A DNA stretch of 64,000 nt, taken from assembly GCA_009823505.1 (NCBI GenBank), contig VZQC01005922.1, forward strand, positions 717,355 to 781,354. The letters are read 5' to 3'. Numbering within the stretch: position 1 is the first letter of the stretch; the number at the start of each line of letters is the position of its first letter. Shown in pieces: positions 21,126 through 32,016 of the stretch. A program made the position numbers and the translations under genes. Source of the stretch: Rhizomys pruinosus (Eukaryota; Chordata; Mammalia; Rodentia; Spalacidae). The notes beneath the pieces were generated by a model. The model had not been told where the DNA came from, ran no database searches, and was given only the letters and a program-made list of their open reading frames with translations.

Positions 21126-21490
21126 CCACTTCCTGATGAATTATTTATCAGGCGCACATTAACCGTGGGTGACATCACAGGCATTTGAAGGTAATTTGTG
21201 GAAAAGTATTGTTAGAGCAATTGATTTGCAAATTCTTTGACAGGGAGAACCAAGCACCAAGCAGGCAGCGGAGTGAAATGGAGACCTTTTTTTTTTTAAT
21301 GTATTTGGGAATAATTGATTGAAAGCTAAGCTGTGTAGCCAGTGAGAAAATGAGATTATGCTGTCTGTTATGCAAAGAAATTGTACATTTTGCAAAACAG
21401 CAGGATGAAGAGCTGTCGGAGCAGGCGGCTGGCTTCTTCTTGGGGGTGGGGGAGGGTGATGTCTTTCTTTCCAAATTTGAATTAGTGGCT
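21126..21490. other. Non-repetitive, possible conserved non-coding block
   Basis: A/T-rich, repeat-free, with dense homeodomain/bZIP-like cores (TGATGAATTATTTATCAGG, GTGACATCACAGGC, GGGAATAATTGATTGAAAGC). No gene visible. Enhancer function is inferred from motif density alone. Confidence 0.35.
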
Positions 21491-21507
21491 CCTCAGCTGA
21501 CCATAAA

Positions 21508-21612
21508 CCAGGCATGGTGGTCCATGTCTGTGATCCCAGCACTCAGGAGGTAGAGACAAAAGGATTAAGGCTAGCCTGGGCTCCATAAGACCCTATTTCC
21601 AAAAAGAAAACA
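21508..21612 (+). mobile_element. B1-like SINE, old and truncated
   Basis: ACCAGGCATGGTGGTCCATG through CCTATTTCCAAAAAG. The right third of a normal B1 is missing. Confidence 0.7.
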
Positions 21613-21990
21613 AGAAGCCCTCATCACTCATTACGCCCTCGCCCCCTCCTCGGGTCCTCTCTCTCCCCCCCATTTGGTCCCCATGGCTCCTGGGCCTTAG
21701 CCAGACCTTCACCAGCCATCCTCTGAGGTGCGTCTAGGACCAGGCTGGCCCAGGTTTGACCCTTATGGACCCAGGACCATAGATGAGAACCCCAAAGAGT
21801 GCAAGGATGGGGAACTCACACCTTGCTCTGCTCTCCATAGTCAGCCCCCCAGCAATCCACAATGCCTTGTTAGAGATGTGAGTCAGAGTTGGGGAGCACC
21901 CATTAAGATTTCCAAGTTTTGTGTCCCAGAAAAAAGAACTGAAGTATAGACACATGGATAACAATGGAAGTAGAGAAAACTTGATTTTTT
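21613..21990. other. No recognised feature
   Basis: C-rich then mixed sequence without recognised repeats. Confidence 0.5.
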
Positions 21991-21993
21991 ATT

Positions 21994-22150
21994 TTTTGGG
22001 GGGTCTTTTCGAGACAGGGTCTCCCTGTATGTAGCCTCAGCTGTCCTGGAGCTCACTCTGTAGACCAGGCTGGCCTTGAACTCACAAATATTCGCCTGTC
22101 TCTGCCTCCCAAGTGCTAGGATTAAAGGTGTGCACTACCAAGCCTGGATG
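21994..22150 (-). mobile_element. B1 SINE, antisense
   Basis: Poly-T/G side on the left, head at ACTACCAAGCCTGG. Contains a 4-bp insertion (CCCTGTATGTAGCC). Confidence 0.9.
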
Positions 22151-22177
22151 AGTAAATTTTATTAAGAGGAAAGCATT

Positions 22178-22480
22178 TGGGGGCTAGACACATGGCTCAG
22201 TGGTCAAAATGCTTGTCTTACAAGTGTGAAGACTGAATCCGCAGAATCTGTGTAAAAGCTGGGTGGGTGGGGCCTGTAATTACAGTCTCAAAAAGGCAGA
22301 TACCTGGGAATTCCCCAGGGCAGGCTGGCTGGGGAGACCAGCCATATGTGGAGTTCTGCGTTGACTGAGACCCTGCCTCATTGAAAAAGGTGGAAGAACT
22401 GAGAATAATTCCCATAGTCAACCTCCGGCCTCCATATGCACACATACACATTTGCATGCACACACTTGTGCCCACACCAA
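22178..22480 (+). mobile_element. B4 SINE
   Basis: tRNA-like head (GACACATGGCTCAGTGGTCA), AAAAGCTGGGTGGGTGGGGC middle and a CCTCCGGCCTCCATATGCAC tail. Confidence 0.75.
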
Positions 22481-22499
22481 GACCTGCATCCTAACCCTT

Positions 22500-22600
22500 T
22501 CTTTTTTTTAACGATTTTATTATTTTTATTCTATTTTACGTGTATGAGTTTATTCCCTGCAGGTATGTAAGCACAGCTGTGTAGTGCTAGAAATCCTAAC
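22500..22600 (-). mobile_element. B2 tail remnant, antisense
   Basis: TTTTATTCTATTTTACGTGT and TTCCCTGCAGGTATGTAAGC resemble the tail half of an antisense B2. The head is absent. Confidence 0.45.
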
Positions 22601-22654
22601 CCTTCCTAACACCCACCTTTTCTGGTATTGGAGTTCCCAGGTTTTTTTCACACT

Positions 22655-22718
22655 TGTTCTATTTTATTACACGTAGTCTGGAGGCATGTTCTATTTTATT
22701 ACACGTAGTCTGGAGGCA
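22655..22718 (+). repeat. Exact 32-bp tandem duplication
   Basis: Two identical adjacent copies beginning TGTTCTATTTTATTACACGT, in otherwise non-repetitive DNA. Confidence 0.97.
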
Positions 22719-23185
22719 TGGTCCTGTCTTCTCCTACCATCAGCTTCTTTTAGATGTTACTCTTAATGACACTTTCTCTCCATCCTAATACCTGCCACAT
22801 TCTTAGACTGGCTTGTCCTCCTCTGAAAACTCCAGGTCTCCAGGATGTGATGCTGCTTCTAAGGCTGAAAAGATGCCACGGCCTCTTCCCTGCCACTCCT
22901 GCTCTGCTTCCTGCTAATCCCGCAGTGCTGCAGAGCCCCACCTTCTTCAGACGCACACACCCGCACCTGCCTTCCTATGTGCTGGCCCGTCTAATTGGTC
23001 TTAACAACTACACATGTATAGTTGAATGCCACATCCTCCAGGAAGCCTTCTCTGACTGCCCCTGGCAGACAGTCAGGCATCGCTCCCTCTGTCCTTCCAA
23101 GCACCAGTTTGGTCACTAGTGGGATTCTTTCTTACCCACATAGTGAACTTGGAGGTAACAGGTGTATGCCTGCCGGGACTTAATG
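22719..23185. other. No recognised feature
   Basis: No repeat family or coding signature recognised. A 121-codon plus-strand frame (22754-23119) has no domain. Confidence 0.5.
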
Positions 23186-23186
23186 C

Positions 23187-23231
23187 ATGAATGAATGAAT
23201 GAATGAATGAATGAATGAATGAATGAATGAA
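23187..23231 (+). repeat. (GAAT)n microsatellite
   Basis: About eleven units of GAAT. Confidence 0.97.
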
Positions 23232-23670
23232 GGTCCTGACTACATTACTGGATCCTTTTATTTCTCTTTCTATGAATCCCTGTGCTCTTCTAGCATTGGC
23301 ATCCTCGACAGTTTCCCAGACTGAAGGAACAATGCAGCCGCAGCACCCAGCCTGACAGCCTGGAAGGGCTGGTTTAGGATGCAGCAGAAAAGTAGAGCAG
23401 AGAAAGGCATGAAAATTAACATATGAAAGAAGGCCGTTAGCAGAAAAACTGGAAACTCTTCCCCTTTTGGTATTTGAAGGGGATGGAGAGAGCTGAGATG
23501 TGGAAAAGGGCCGGTGCTAAGTAAATAACCCCAGAAGAGTCAGGACTCTCCAGGCCCAGCACCACGGAGCCTTGGACCTTTCTCTAGCTCTGGCCTATAC
23601 CCAGTTACAGACAAGCCTCTCTCCCTTCAAGGACTGTCTCTTCTGCAACTGAGGGGGAGCAGGAGATAGA

Positions 23671-23740
23671 CTTGCTGGGCCTGGTGGTGCGCACCTTTAA
23701 TCCCAGCACTCCGGAGGCAGAGGCATGTGGATCTCAAAAA
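23671..23740 (+). mobile_element. B1 SINE, 5' fragment
   Basis: Head through GGCATGTGGATCTCAAAAAG, where about 70 bp of the right end are missing and the A-tail follows directly. Confidence 0.75.
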
Positions 23741-23774
23741 GGAACTTTTATAGGGATGCTTGCTTGCGTGGCCA

Positions 23775-24370
23775 GTGCTTTACTGACTTTCCAGACATCA
23801 AAAGGCTGCTGGTAGTGACACAGAACCCCACCCACATAGTGGGTGCATCCCAACTAAACATGAACCTTTCCTGGAATTCCTCTCCTCCTTTCCCTTGCCA
23901 CCCAGAGATCAGGGACATCCTGGTTACTGCTGTAAAACCTGCTCTGAACCCTGTATACAGGAACGCACACCCCCACTGTTCTTTGTGGGCCTGAACTCTC
24001 ATCAGAGCCAGCACCATGCTGCTGTCTATCTGTCCATGGTGTTAATGACTCTTCAAATAAACTTCTTTTTTTTTTAATTTTTATTTATTTCTGTATGTGC
24101 ATGAATGTACTGTCTGCATGCAAGTTTTTGTGCACCCGTGTCGTGCAATGCCGCGGAGGTCAGAAGAGGGCATCGGATTCCCCTGGAACTGGAGTTTCAG
24201 ACGGTTCTCGGCCGCCATGTGGGTGCTGGGGATCGAACCCGGGTCCTCTGCAAGAGTGGTCAGCGCTCTTAACTGCTAGGCCATCTCTCCAGCCCTCAAA
24301 TAAACTTCTTACTCAAAAGGATAGACTACCTCAGTGTCCTCCTTGAAGCCTACACCTGAGATCTTTCACC
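23775..24370 (+). mobile_element. ERV LTR-like fragment interrupted by B2
   Basis: The stretch ending GCTGTCTATCTGTCC, AATAAACTTCTTACTC, CTACCTCAGTGTCC and GAGATCTTTC shares its order of motifs with 39060-39470. I read both as copies of one rodent LTR-like family whose polyadenylation signal is the AATAAA. Internal boundaries are uncertain. Confidence 0.4.
24068..24295 (-). mobile_element. B2 SINE, antisense
   Basis: Full-length copy without the internal duplication of the second subtype seen in this window. The exact 15-bp target duplication TCAAATAAACTTCTT lies at 24053-24067 and 24296-24310. Confidence 0.95.
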
Positions 24371-24462
24371 TTCAGAGGGTGGAATTACAAGAGGGGTGAG
24401 GGTTCCAAGGATCTGAACTCCAGTTACTTGGGTAAGTGCTTTACTGAGCCATCTCCCTGACC

Positions 24463-24466
<4 letters not shown>

Positions 24467-24516
<50 letters not shown>
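24467..24516 (+). repeat. (AC)n microsatellite
   Basis: Near the outer end of the left arm. The mirrored tract at 37131-37187 is shorter and interrupted by GG. Confidence 0.95.
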
Positions 24517-24518
<2 letters not shown>

Positions 24519-25140
24519 CATTCATCATTCACCTGTAGACAAACACTTAAGCTGATTCCATATTTAGACAAGAAAGTTGCTGACCATTTTCTTCGCAGTC
24601 CAGCTCCTCCTAATATTATCCCACACTGATAAGCAAGGACCAACCAGATCTCATCTTCAACTGTTTTAACATTGCCCCTGAGCCAGCCTGACCTGTACCG
24701 TGCATATGCATTCAAGGATGACCAAACACAGTCCTCCCTAACCCCATAGATCCTCCCAGGGCAGAGGGCAAAGGATGACTCATAACACTGTAAAGGCAGA
24801 TACAGGGCAGCCAAGGGGCTGGGACACAGCTGGTGGAGGGACACCCAGGGAGATCTGCCTGGAGGAGGTGTCTGACCAGGAAGGATCAATGACAGAGAGG
24901 CAGGCAGGATATTCAAGAGCCTTTGGAGTTAGGACTTGGTTTGGGTATCCCCAAGAAGCCTCTGAAGAATTTTAAAGAAGTCAGGTTTGAGCTCCCAGAA
25001 GCTAAGTAGGTTTAGGAATTACATACGTATCGGATGATCACTGAGTAGACCAAAGCCCAGAGAGAGAAAAAATTCACTCACAAGCACACAGGACTCGGGG
25101 AAAAGACAGACCTATTACCCAGGCTTCCTGTCTCCAGTAT
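24517..25140. other. Unclassified outer left-arm DNA
   Basis: No repeat family recognised. This block matches the right arm almost perfectly. The 132-codon minus-strand frame is preserved only because both copies are nearly identical and has no recognisable domain. Confidence 0.4.
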
Positions 25141-25600
25141 CGCTTTCCTGCGGGAATGATACCCAGGATTGTTGACAGACACCTGAGCCCCTCCTTTTGG
25201 CTCTCAGACTTCATGGATTCCCCAAGAAACTGGAATTTCTCCAAGAACTCATGTTTGGAGAAAGAAGAAGATGAAGTCTGGTGTCCATCAGAGGGTCATT
25301 TGTCTCCTGGAAAGAGATTTTATACCATTCTGACAACTTGTCAGACCACCTCAAAGGAGAGACTGGAGCCCAGGCAATGGTGACCAGGACTACTTAGCTA
25401 TGTCATCTACCTAAACCTGTACCAGGAGCCCGACGGACTTGGAGGGTCACCAGATCTCTTTGTTCCTCTTCCCAATATGGGCACATTGAATAAATCTCCT
25501 TTCTCTCTTTTTCACCATTACTTGTCTATTTAATCACCCTACTGAGGAGAAGTGGCCACGCCTCGCTTGTTAGAGCTACCAGGGCCCAGACTCTGACTCT
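25141..25600 (+). mobile_element. LTR-like fragment with polyadenylation signal
   Basis: ACATTGAATAAATCTCCTTT followed by CACCATTACTTGTC and GAGGAGAAGTGGCCACGCC has the look of an ERV LTR R/U5 region. Its family is not recognised. Mirrored at about 36060-36495. Confidence 0.4.
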
Positions 25601-26296
25601 GCCAGCTCTGATACCATCATCTCAACACTGCTGGTTGACGGGAACCATCCCCATGTAACAAGCATGAATCTGAGCCCCAGGATGCCCATTAGACTGTGCC
25701 AGGGACACCTGCTGAATTATCTATGTTCTTGTGTCTCAGGACAAAGAATTAGGCAAGAGACACATGGTTAGAAACAGCCTGGTACTGGCACAAAAACAGA
25801 CCCACAGATCAATGGAACAAAACTGAAGATCCAAACCTGAGCACATGCAATTTCAGCCACCTCATATTTGAGAAGGGAGCCAAGAAGATTCAATGGAGGA
25901 AAGACAGCATCAGCAGCAAATGGTGTTGGCAAAACTGGATCACCACTTGTAGAAGAACAAAATTAAACCCCTACCTCTCACCCTGTACAAAAATCAACTC
26001 CAAATGGATCAAAGACCTCAATGTGAAACCCAAATCTCTGAAGGTGATAGAAGAAAATATTGGCAGTAACCTACAAAACATAGGCATAAGAAAATACTTT
26101 CTAAATCAGACAGCAGCTACACAGGAAATAAGGTCAACAATTGACAAGTGGGACCTTATTAAACTCAAAAGTTTCTGTACAGCAAAAGAAACAATCAAAG
26201 AAGTGAAGAGAAAATCCACAGAGTGGGAGGAAACCTTCACCAGTGATACATCTGACAGAGCATTAACATCCAGAGTATATAGACTACTTAAGGAGT

Positions 26297-26535
26297 GGGG
26301 TTGGAGAGATGGCTCAGTGGTTAAGAGCACCGACTGCTCTTGCAGAGGACCCGGGTTTGATTCCCAGCACCCACATGGCAGCTAAGAACCAGAACCGTCT
26401 TTAACTCCAGTTCCAAGCGAATCCAATGCCCTCTTCTGACCTCTGCGGCATTGCACAACTTGGGTACACTAACCTACATGCAGACAGTACACTCATACAC
26501 ATAAAAAATAATTAATTAAATTTTAAAAATTGTTA
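26297..26535 (+). mobile_element. B2 SINE inside L1
   Basis: Full length, ending in ACACATAAAAAATAATTAAT. It interrupts the ORF2 frame just after KEW at about 26300. Confidence 0.92.
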
Positions 26536-26999
26536 AAAAAAGAAGCAAGAAAACAAATCACCCACACAAAAGATGGAGTAAAGAGCTGAACAGAGATCTC
26601 ACAAAGGAATAAAGATGGCTGAGAAACATCTTAAAAGTTTTCAATGTTGCTAATTAAGGAAATGCAAATTAAAACCACTTTAAGATTTCATCTTACTCCA
26701 GTAATACTGGCTATGCTCAAGAAAATAAAGAATAGCACTGTTGTTGGGAATGCAAACTCATACAGTCCCTATGGAAAGCAGTGCGGAGAACTTTTAAAAG
26801 ACTCAGAATGAGCCTGCCACCTGACCCAGTCATACCACTCCTGGGTATATACTCACAGTATTCATCCTATCACAGAGATACATGCACATCTATGTTTATT
26901 GCAGCTCTCTTCACAATAGTGAAGAGCTGGAACCAACCCAAGTGCCCCTCAACCAAAGAGTGGATAAAGAAAATGTGGTATATCAAAAGGTAAAATGCT

Positions 27000-27041
27000 T
27001 TACCACTGCATAGAACACAATGGAGTTCTATGCAGTGGTAA
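27000..27041 (+). repeat. Perfect 16-bp-stem hairpin in the L1 3' end
   Basis: TACCACTGCATAGAAC, an 8-nt loop, then the exact reverse complement GTTCTATGCAGTGGTA. Normal L1 copies, such as 15580-15610, have only the second half, so the first half looks like a templated inverted copy. It is preserved in the right arm at about 34593-34634. Confidence 0.9.
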
Positions 27042-27220
27042 GGAAAGATGACATTATGAACTTTGCAGGTAAATGGATGGAACTAGAAGCCATTATGCTA
27101 AGTGAAGTAACACAGTCCCAGAAAAACAAACAACATATGCTGTCCCTCATTTGTGGATCCTAGCACCAAATCTCTATTTGTAAGGCAAACTGAATAATTC
27201 TTTTTCCTTTCTTTTTTAGT

Positions 27221-27540
27221 AAATATAATACCTGATGTTACTCGTCAACTTGCTATGTAATATAGAAATGTAAAGTAATATTTTTTCTTTACCTACATAC
27301 AACTCTACTGTCAAATTGTAAATCTCTGAACATGTTTGGGAATTAACCTATAGTTTATTTTCAGACATCATAATTTTGGTATATGTGTGGTGTGTTTATA
27401 TGCATATTTTGGATTGATACATATTGAAAGGAACAACAACAACATAAGCAACTGGTTCAAAGAACTGACTGAAACAGTAAACTTCTGCCCAAAACAGTAA
27501 ACTTATGCATCGAAACATTTTTTAAATACTGAGAAAATAT
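27221..27540 (+). mobile_element. Probable L1 3' UTR
   Basis: A/T-rich DNA continuing from the ORF2 end, with no other family recognisable. The G-rich tract typical of L1 3' UTRs is not obvious here. Confidence 0.4.
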
Positions 27541-27655
27541 GTCAGGCATGGTGGCACATGCCTGTAATCCCAGTACTTGGGAGGCAGGGGAAGGTAGATC
27601 CCTGTAAGCTCAAGGCAAGCATGATCTATGTAGTGAGCTGAGGGACAAGACCCTG
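27541..27655 (+). mobile_element. B1-like SINE, diverged
   Basis: GTCAGGCATGGTGGCACATG through GGGACAAGACCCTG, lacking the central GGTCTACA motif in intact form. Confidence 0.75.
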
Positions 27656-27802
27656 GATAGGTCACTTCCTAGAACCCACCTCTCCTGTGTTTGTATAATG
27701 CAGGCTTTTCTCTTACATGCTCTGTTCTTTAGATGTAGCCCAAGTTAGGAAGGGCTTATGTTTCTCTGCCAGCTGGTTTCTTTCATGTTAATCTTTTTCC
27801 CA

Positions 27803-27913
27803 GCCCACCGGGAAATCACTATATAGACCAGGCTGGCCTAGATCTCACAGAAATCCACCTGCCTCTGCCTCCCAAGGGCTCGGATTAAAGGCACACACCA
27901 CCAAGCCTGGCAT
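27803..27913 (-). mobile_element. B1 SINE fragment, antisense
   Basis: Starts at CACTATATAGACCAGGCTGG, so the tail third is missing. Head at CACCAAGCCTGGCAT. Confidence 0.8.
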
Positions 27914-28360
27914 TTTCATGTTAATCTTGATGCAATGTTTTTAGTCTCTACTCTGCAGCCACACCACCTTGTCCAGTCTCTCTGCACTATGCTGTTCCAG
28001 CTCCCGGTCCATGAACATAACTGTTCAGCAACATTCTTTGCAAGACCTTCCTCAGATATGTGCTGTCTTCCTCCCATTAGGCCTCTGAACTCTGAAGCAC
28101 TCAATTACACAAGTCTTCTAAGGCAGTTTCAACAGGAGACATTTAGTTATTTTATTCCCAAATTCTGTTCTTTACCCTTGGAGTCCCTCAGAATTTGAGA
28201 CTTGGCTCCAGCGTGGTAGACATTTTAACTGCCTTAACTACAGAGAAACAACACCATAGGCTTTTGTCTTTTGAGAGTTTGGTAGGTTCCCATAGACCAC
28301 AGTTAGGAAACTGACCACTTCATTTTTAATATAAAAGCCTCCCCCTTCTCCCCCAAAAGA
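27914..28360. other. Unclassified left-arm DNA
   Basis: No repeat family recognised. The 62-codon minus-strand frame (27916-28104) is identical to 33523-33711 on the other arm, reflecting the inverted repeat and not selection. Confidence 0.4.
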
Positions 28361-28363
28361 AAT

Positions 28364-28527
28364 CTCTGGCCAGGGGTGGTGGCACACGCCTATGCTCTCA
28401 GCACTGGGGAGACAGAGGCAGAGGATCTCTGTGAGTTCAAGGCCAGCCTGGTCTACATAGTGAGTTCCAGGACAGTTGGGGCTATGGGGAGACCCTGTTT
28501 CAAAAAAAGACCAAAAAAAAAAAAAAA
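28364..28527 (+). mobile_element. B1 SINE
   Basis: Sense copy with a pure A-tail, immediately followed by an L1 ORF2 fragment. Confidence 0.9.
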
Positions 28528-28625
28528 ATCTCCAGGCCCAGATGGCTTCAAGGAGAATTCTGTTGAATATTTAAAGAAGAATTCATGACACTTGTACAGT
28601 GTTTGCAAGAAAACAGAAGTCAAGC
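28528..28625 (+). pseudogene. Short L1 ORF2 fragment (RT N-terminal region)
   Basis: Encodes SPGPDGFKENSVEYLKKNS, the characteristic entry into the L1 reverse transcriptase domain, then breaks off after about 100 bp. Confidence 0.75.
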
Positions 28626-28644
28626 AAAATCTCACTACATCTTT

Positions 28645-28866
28645 TTTTTAAAAATATTAAATATTTTTTATTTTTTATTTTATGTGCCTGGGTATAAGTG
28701 CACCTGTGTTGCACAATGCCTGTGGAGATCACAAAAGGGTGTTGGATCACCTGGAACTGGAGTTATAGACTGTTGTTAGCCACTATGTGGGTACTGGAAT
28801 TCAAACCCAGATTCTGTACAAGAGCAGCCAGCGCTCCTAACCACTGAGCCATATCTCCAGCCCCCT
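28645..28866 (-). mobile_element. B2 SINE, antisense
   Basis: Head complement ends at CATATCTCCAGCCCC. Lacks the internal duplication. Confidence 0.9.
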
Positions 28867-28919
28867 CACTGCTTTTATCATTTAAGAAAATTCTCAAATT
28901 TTATTTTAGTCTTTTACAT

Positions 28920-28942
28920 GAAAAAAAATTTATTTAATGTGC

Positions 28943-28982
<40 letters not shown>

Positions 28983-29105
28983 ATGTGTGCACAGCTCTGC
29001 TGGAGCTGTAGTTACAGGCAGTTGTGAAGCATCTGACATAGGTGGGAACAAAACTCAAGACCTCTGCAAGGGCTATAAGCACTCCTAACCACAAACCCAT
29101 CCCAA
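28920..29105 (-). mobile_element. Old B2-like SINE, antisense, with (GT)n tail
   Basis: AATTTATTTAATGTGCTTCT, a pure GT tract (28949-28978) and GCTGGAGCTGTAGTTACAGG. The head is decayed. Confidence 0.7.
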
Positions 29106-29330
29106 AACCCGTAACTTATGGGTATAAACTGAAGTTCCCAGGAAAAAATAAAAACTACATTCATTTTTAAAATATTCTATAGAGGCAAATGACTAATTAG
29201 AAAGCCAAATGGCTTCCTGACTATGAAGAGTCATAATGTTGCTGACTAGATCCAAATTATCCTGATCTAAAAGCCATTCATTGCCCACCCTTGTGTCTGA
29301 TCTATTGTGATCATCAAAACCTTTAACATG

Positions 29331-29700
29331 GCCAAGCGTGGTGGTGCACATCTGTAATCCCAGCACAGGGAAGGTAGAGGCAGGAGGATCAGATGGTCAA
29401 GACTACCCTGGGTGACAACAGACAATTCTCAAACAAAGGAAGGAAGCTTTTTTTTTTTTCGTCTTTTCAAGGCAGGGTCTCCCTGTAGCCCCAGCTGTCC
29501 TGGAACTCACCCTGTAGACCAGGCTGGCCTTGAACTCACAAAGATCCGCCTGCCTCTGCCTCCCAAGTGCTAGGATTAAAGGCGTGCGCCACCACACCCG
29601 TCCGGAAGGAAGCTTTTTAAGATAAGCTAGCCAGACATGGTGGCACATGTCTGTAATCTCTTCACATGAGAGGCCAGGGCAGGAAGAACAGAGTTGTATC
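29331..29700 (+). mobile_element. B1-like SINE pieces split by an antisense B1
   Basis: An old B1-like copy at 29331-29430 and a second decayed B1-like piece at 29626-29690. Between them an antisense B1 (about 29452-29603) is flanked by GGAAGGAAGCTTT copies at 29438 and 29604. Confidence 0.75.
29452..29603 (-). mobile_element. B1 SINE, antisense, with target duplication
   Basis: Full-length B1 between the two GGAAGGAAGCTTT copies. It retains CpGs (GGCGTGCGCCACC), so it is relatively young. Confidence 0.92.
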
Positions 29701-29719
29701 ATCTTCTTATGAAAACCTA

Positions 29720-30332
29720 TTGCTTTTTATGCTAATTTCAAAATGTATTTTTTAAAAAGAGGAGTTTAGACACAGATGTTTGGATGGTATGTTAATTCAT
29801 GAATTACATTTTCTTCTGTTAAGTATGGCAGGGTCTTCGTGTGGTTTATAACATCTCCTAACCATTAGAGGATGTAAGCTTGTGGCATCAGCCGTGGGTT
29901 ATTCCTCCAAGGAGAGAGCTAATAGCCAATTAGATTTGGGATATACAGACATATGGCTGCCACTGCTGCACAGTATTTCCAGGCAGATGAGGTGTAGCTG
30001 GTGCTGACGGAGGAGTCTTGCTTGACTCAAGGAGACCTATATTTGCTTTATTGGTTTAGTGGTCTTTGGTAACACTCTCTGGCATTCCAGAGACCATCTG
30101 TATACTTGCAAGTGCGGTCTCCATACATCTTTCCCATGTTTATATCAGGTCTTCAACAGCAGGGCCTTATCGCCTCTCTTCCTGCAGATATCCCAGTTTG
30201 GAGGCAAGGAGCCTTTACCATTTGTGGGGGCTTGGATCCCCTGGCCAACATCTCCTTGGTAGAATAATCCATTGTTGATGTCAGAGCTCCTGTATTAATA
30301 TATTTTGTTTAAGTGCATAGCTTAAGGAGACT
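29720..30332. other. Unclassified inner left-arm DNA
   Basis: No SINE or L1 coding similarity. Shared with the right arm up to the abrupt edge after CTTAAGGAGACT at 30332. Confidence 0.4.
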
Positions 30333-31299
30333 TTAGCATTATATTTGGTTCTGAATAGAGAATAATCCTTTTCACAGTTTCTATGTCCATTAGTCAATTA
30401 AAGAAGGCAGTTTTACTGATTTTACAAGAGAATACCTCTATAACAGCTGGCTCCAATCTACAGCTGGAGAACGACCTCATCATCATCATATTTCTCCTTA
30501 TTCTATGGGGGGGAGTTAAGAAAGTCTCTTGTATTAAAACCTTTGCATAGCACAATGTAAGACCAAGTTATCTTCTACTATACATGTATTGTTTTCTTTT
30601 TTTTTTTTTATTGATGCTTGTGTGTTATTCATTTAAGTCTAATTTTTACCACATTTCATGTTCAGGCATATATCCCCTTCCCTTCCCCCAACCCCACCCC
30701 TACCATCCCAGATCATGCATTCTTCCATAAGTTTTTCTGCATCTTTCTCTGCTTTTTTGTTTGTTTTGGTTTTCATTTTTTTTTTAACAATAAGTGATAA
30801 CTTTGAGTACAAGGCATCCTTCCATGTAAACGCAATTTGCAAGCAGTTGTGGGCCCAAACCCACACAGCTCATGGCTCCCACAATCCAGCAGGGGGGGCT
30901 TGTATGTTCAATCAAGTTGATCAAATGATGTTCCAGTCTATATTGTTTGTAGTTTCACCATTAACCCCAATTGCAGCCACATTCTACCACGCCCCCTTTC
31001 CGCAGATTGTTCCCCTAGGCTCTAGAAAAGGGGCACAGGTGGATGAGAAGCAAAAACACTCTACTTTCTCTTGGAGTTGATGTCTTGGTCTCTCAGATTT
31101 CTGGCTGTTTTCTTTCATGGGCTGCAGCTTGTCCAGGCATAACCTTTCGATCCTACTAATGAAGCACATGCAATGAGATATTTTAGGTATTTAAACAAGT
31201 ATAATATATAAGCCTTTTCGATCCTACTATAAAGCACACACAATTAGATATATAGGTATTTAAATAGTACTAATTTGTTATGGTAGGTTACTTTGGTAT
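30333..31299. other. Spacer between the inverted-repeat arms
   Basis: About 967 bp not shared by the arms. From the minus strand, 30598-30760 looks like the 3' end of a retroelement: A-tail, CATCAATAAAAA and a G-rich polypurine tract (GGGGTTGGGGGAAGGGAAGG) as in L1 3' UTRs. Near 31143-31260 there are two imperfect tandem copies of a block of about 72 bp starting TTTCGATCCTACTA. Confidence 0.55.
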
Positions 31300-32016
31300 A
31301 GTCTCCTTAAGCTATGCACTTAAACAAAATATATTAATACAGGAGCTCTGACATCAAACAATGGATTATTCTACCAAGGAGAGTTGGCCAGGGGATCCAA
31401 GCCCCCACAAATGGTAAAGGCTACTTGCCTCCAAACTGGGATATCTGCAGGAAGAGAGGCGTAAGGCCCTGCTGTTGAAAGACCTGATATAAACATGGGA
31501 AAGATGTATGGAGACCGCACTTGCAATATACAGATGGTCTCTGGAATGCCAGAGAGTGTACCAAAGACCACTAAACCAATAAAGCAAATATAGGTCTCCT
31601 TGAGTCAAGCAGGACTCCTCCGTCAGCACCAGCTACAGTCATCTGCCTGGAAATACTGTGCAGCAGTGGCAGCCATAGTCTGTATATCCCAAATCTATTG
31701 CTATTAGCTCTCTCCTTGGAGGAATAACCACGGCTGATGCCACAAGCTTACATCTCTAATGGTTAGGAGATGTTATAAACCACACGAAGACCCTGCCATA
31801 CTTAACAGAAGAAAATGTAATTCATGAATTAACAATACCATCCAAACATCTGTGTCTAAACTCTCTTTTTAAAAAATACATTTTGAAATTAGCATAAAAG
31901 CAATAGGTTTTCATAGAAGATGATACAACTCTGTTCTTCCTGCCCTGGCCTCTCATGTGAAGAAGATTACAGACATGTGCCACCATGTCTGGCTAGCTTA
32001 TCTTAAAAAGCTTCCT

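Larger units (their letters stand above)
25740..27220 (+). pseudogene. L1 ORF2 C-terminal half and 3' end, with nested B2
   Basis: Sense L1: GCCTGGTACTGGCACAAAAA near 25779, then the ORF2 C-terminus, including the frame 26023-26385 ([23 protein letters not shown]). A B2 interrupts it at 26297-26535. The frame 26781-26993 (PLLGIYS, FIAALFTIVKSWNQPKCPST) and the ORF2 end follow. It is 5'-truncated and broken by stops. Near 26985-27040 a templated inverted insertion makes a hairpin. Confidence 0.88.
24355..30332 (+). repeat. Left arm of a giant inverted repeat
   Basis: This arm of about 5,978 bp is repeated in reverse complement at 31300-37296. The outer 800 bp or so are nearly identical: the 132-codon frame at 24518-24916 translates identically to 36732-37130 on the other strand. 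Further in, the arms differ by scattered and clustered small changes. Where a SINE or L1 consensus decides, this arm carries the expected base. It contains an LTR-like piece, an L1 3' half, B1 and B2 copies and unclassified DNA. Confidence 0.95.

Noticed and set aside
24518..24916. 132-codon frame duplicated at 36732-37130 as a gene
   Set aside because: It lies in the near-identical outer arm, with no recognisable domain and no initiation or splice context. Preservation is explained by the duplication.
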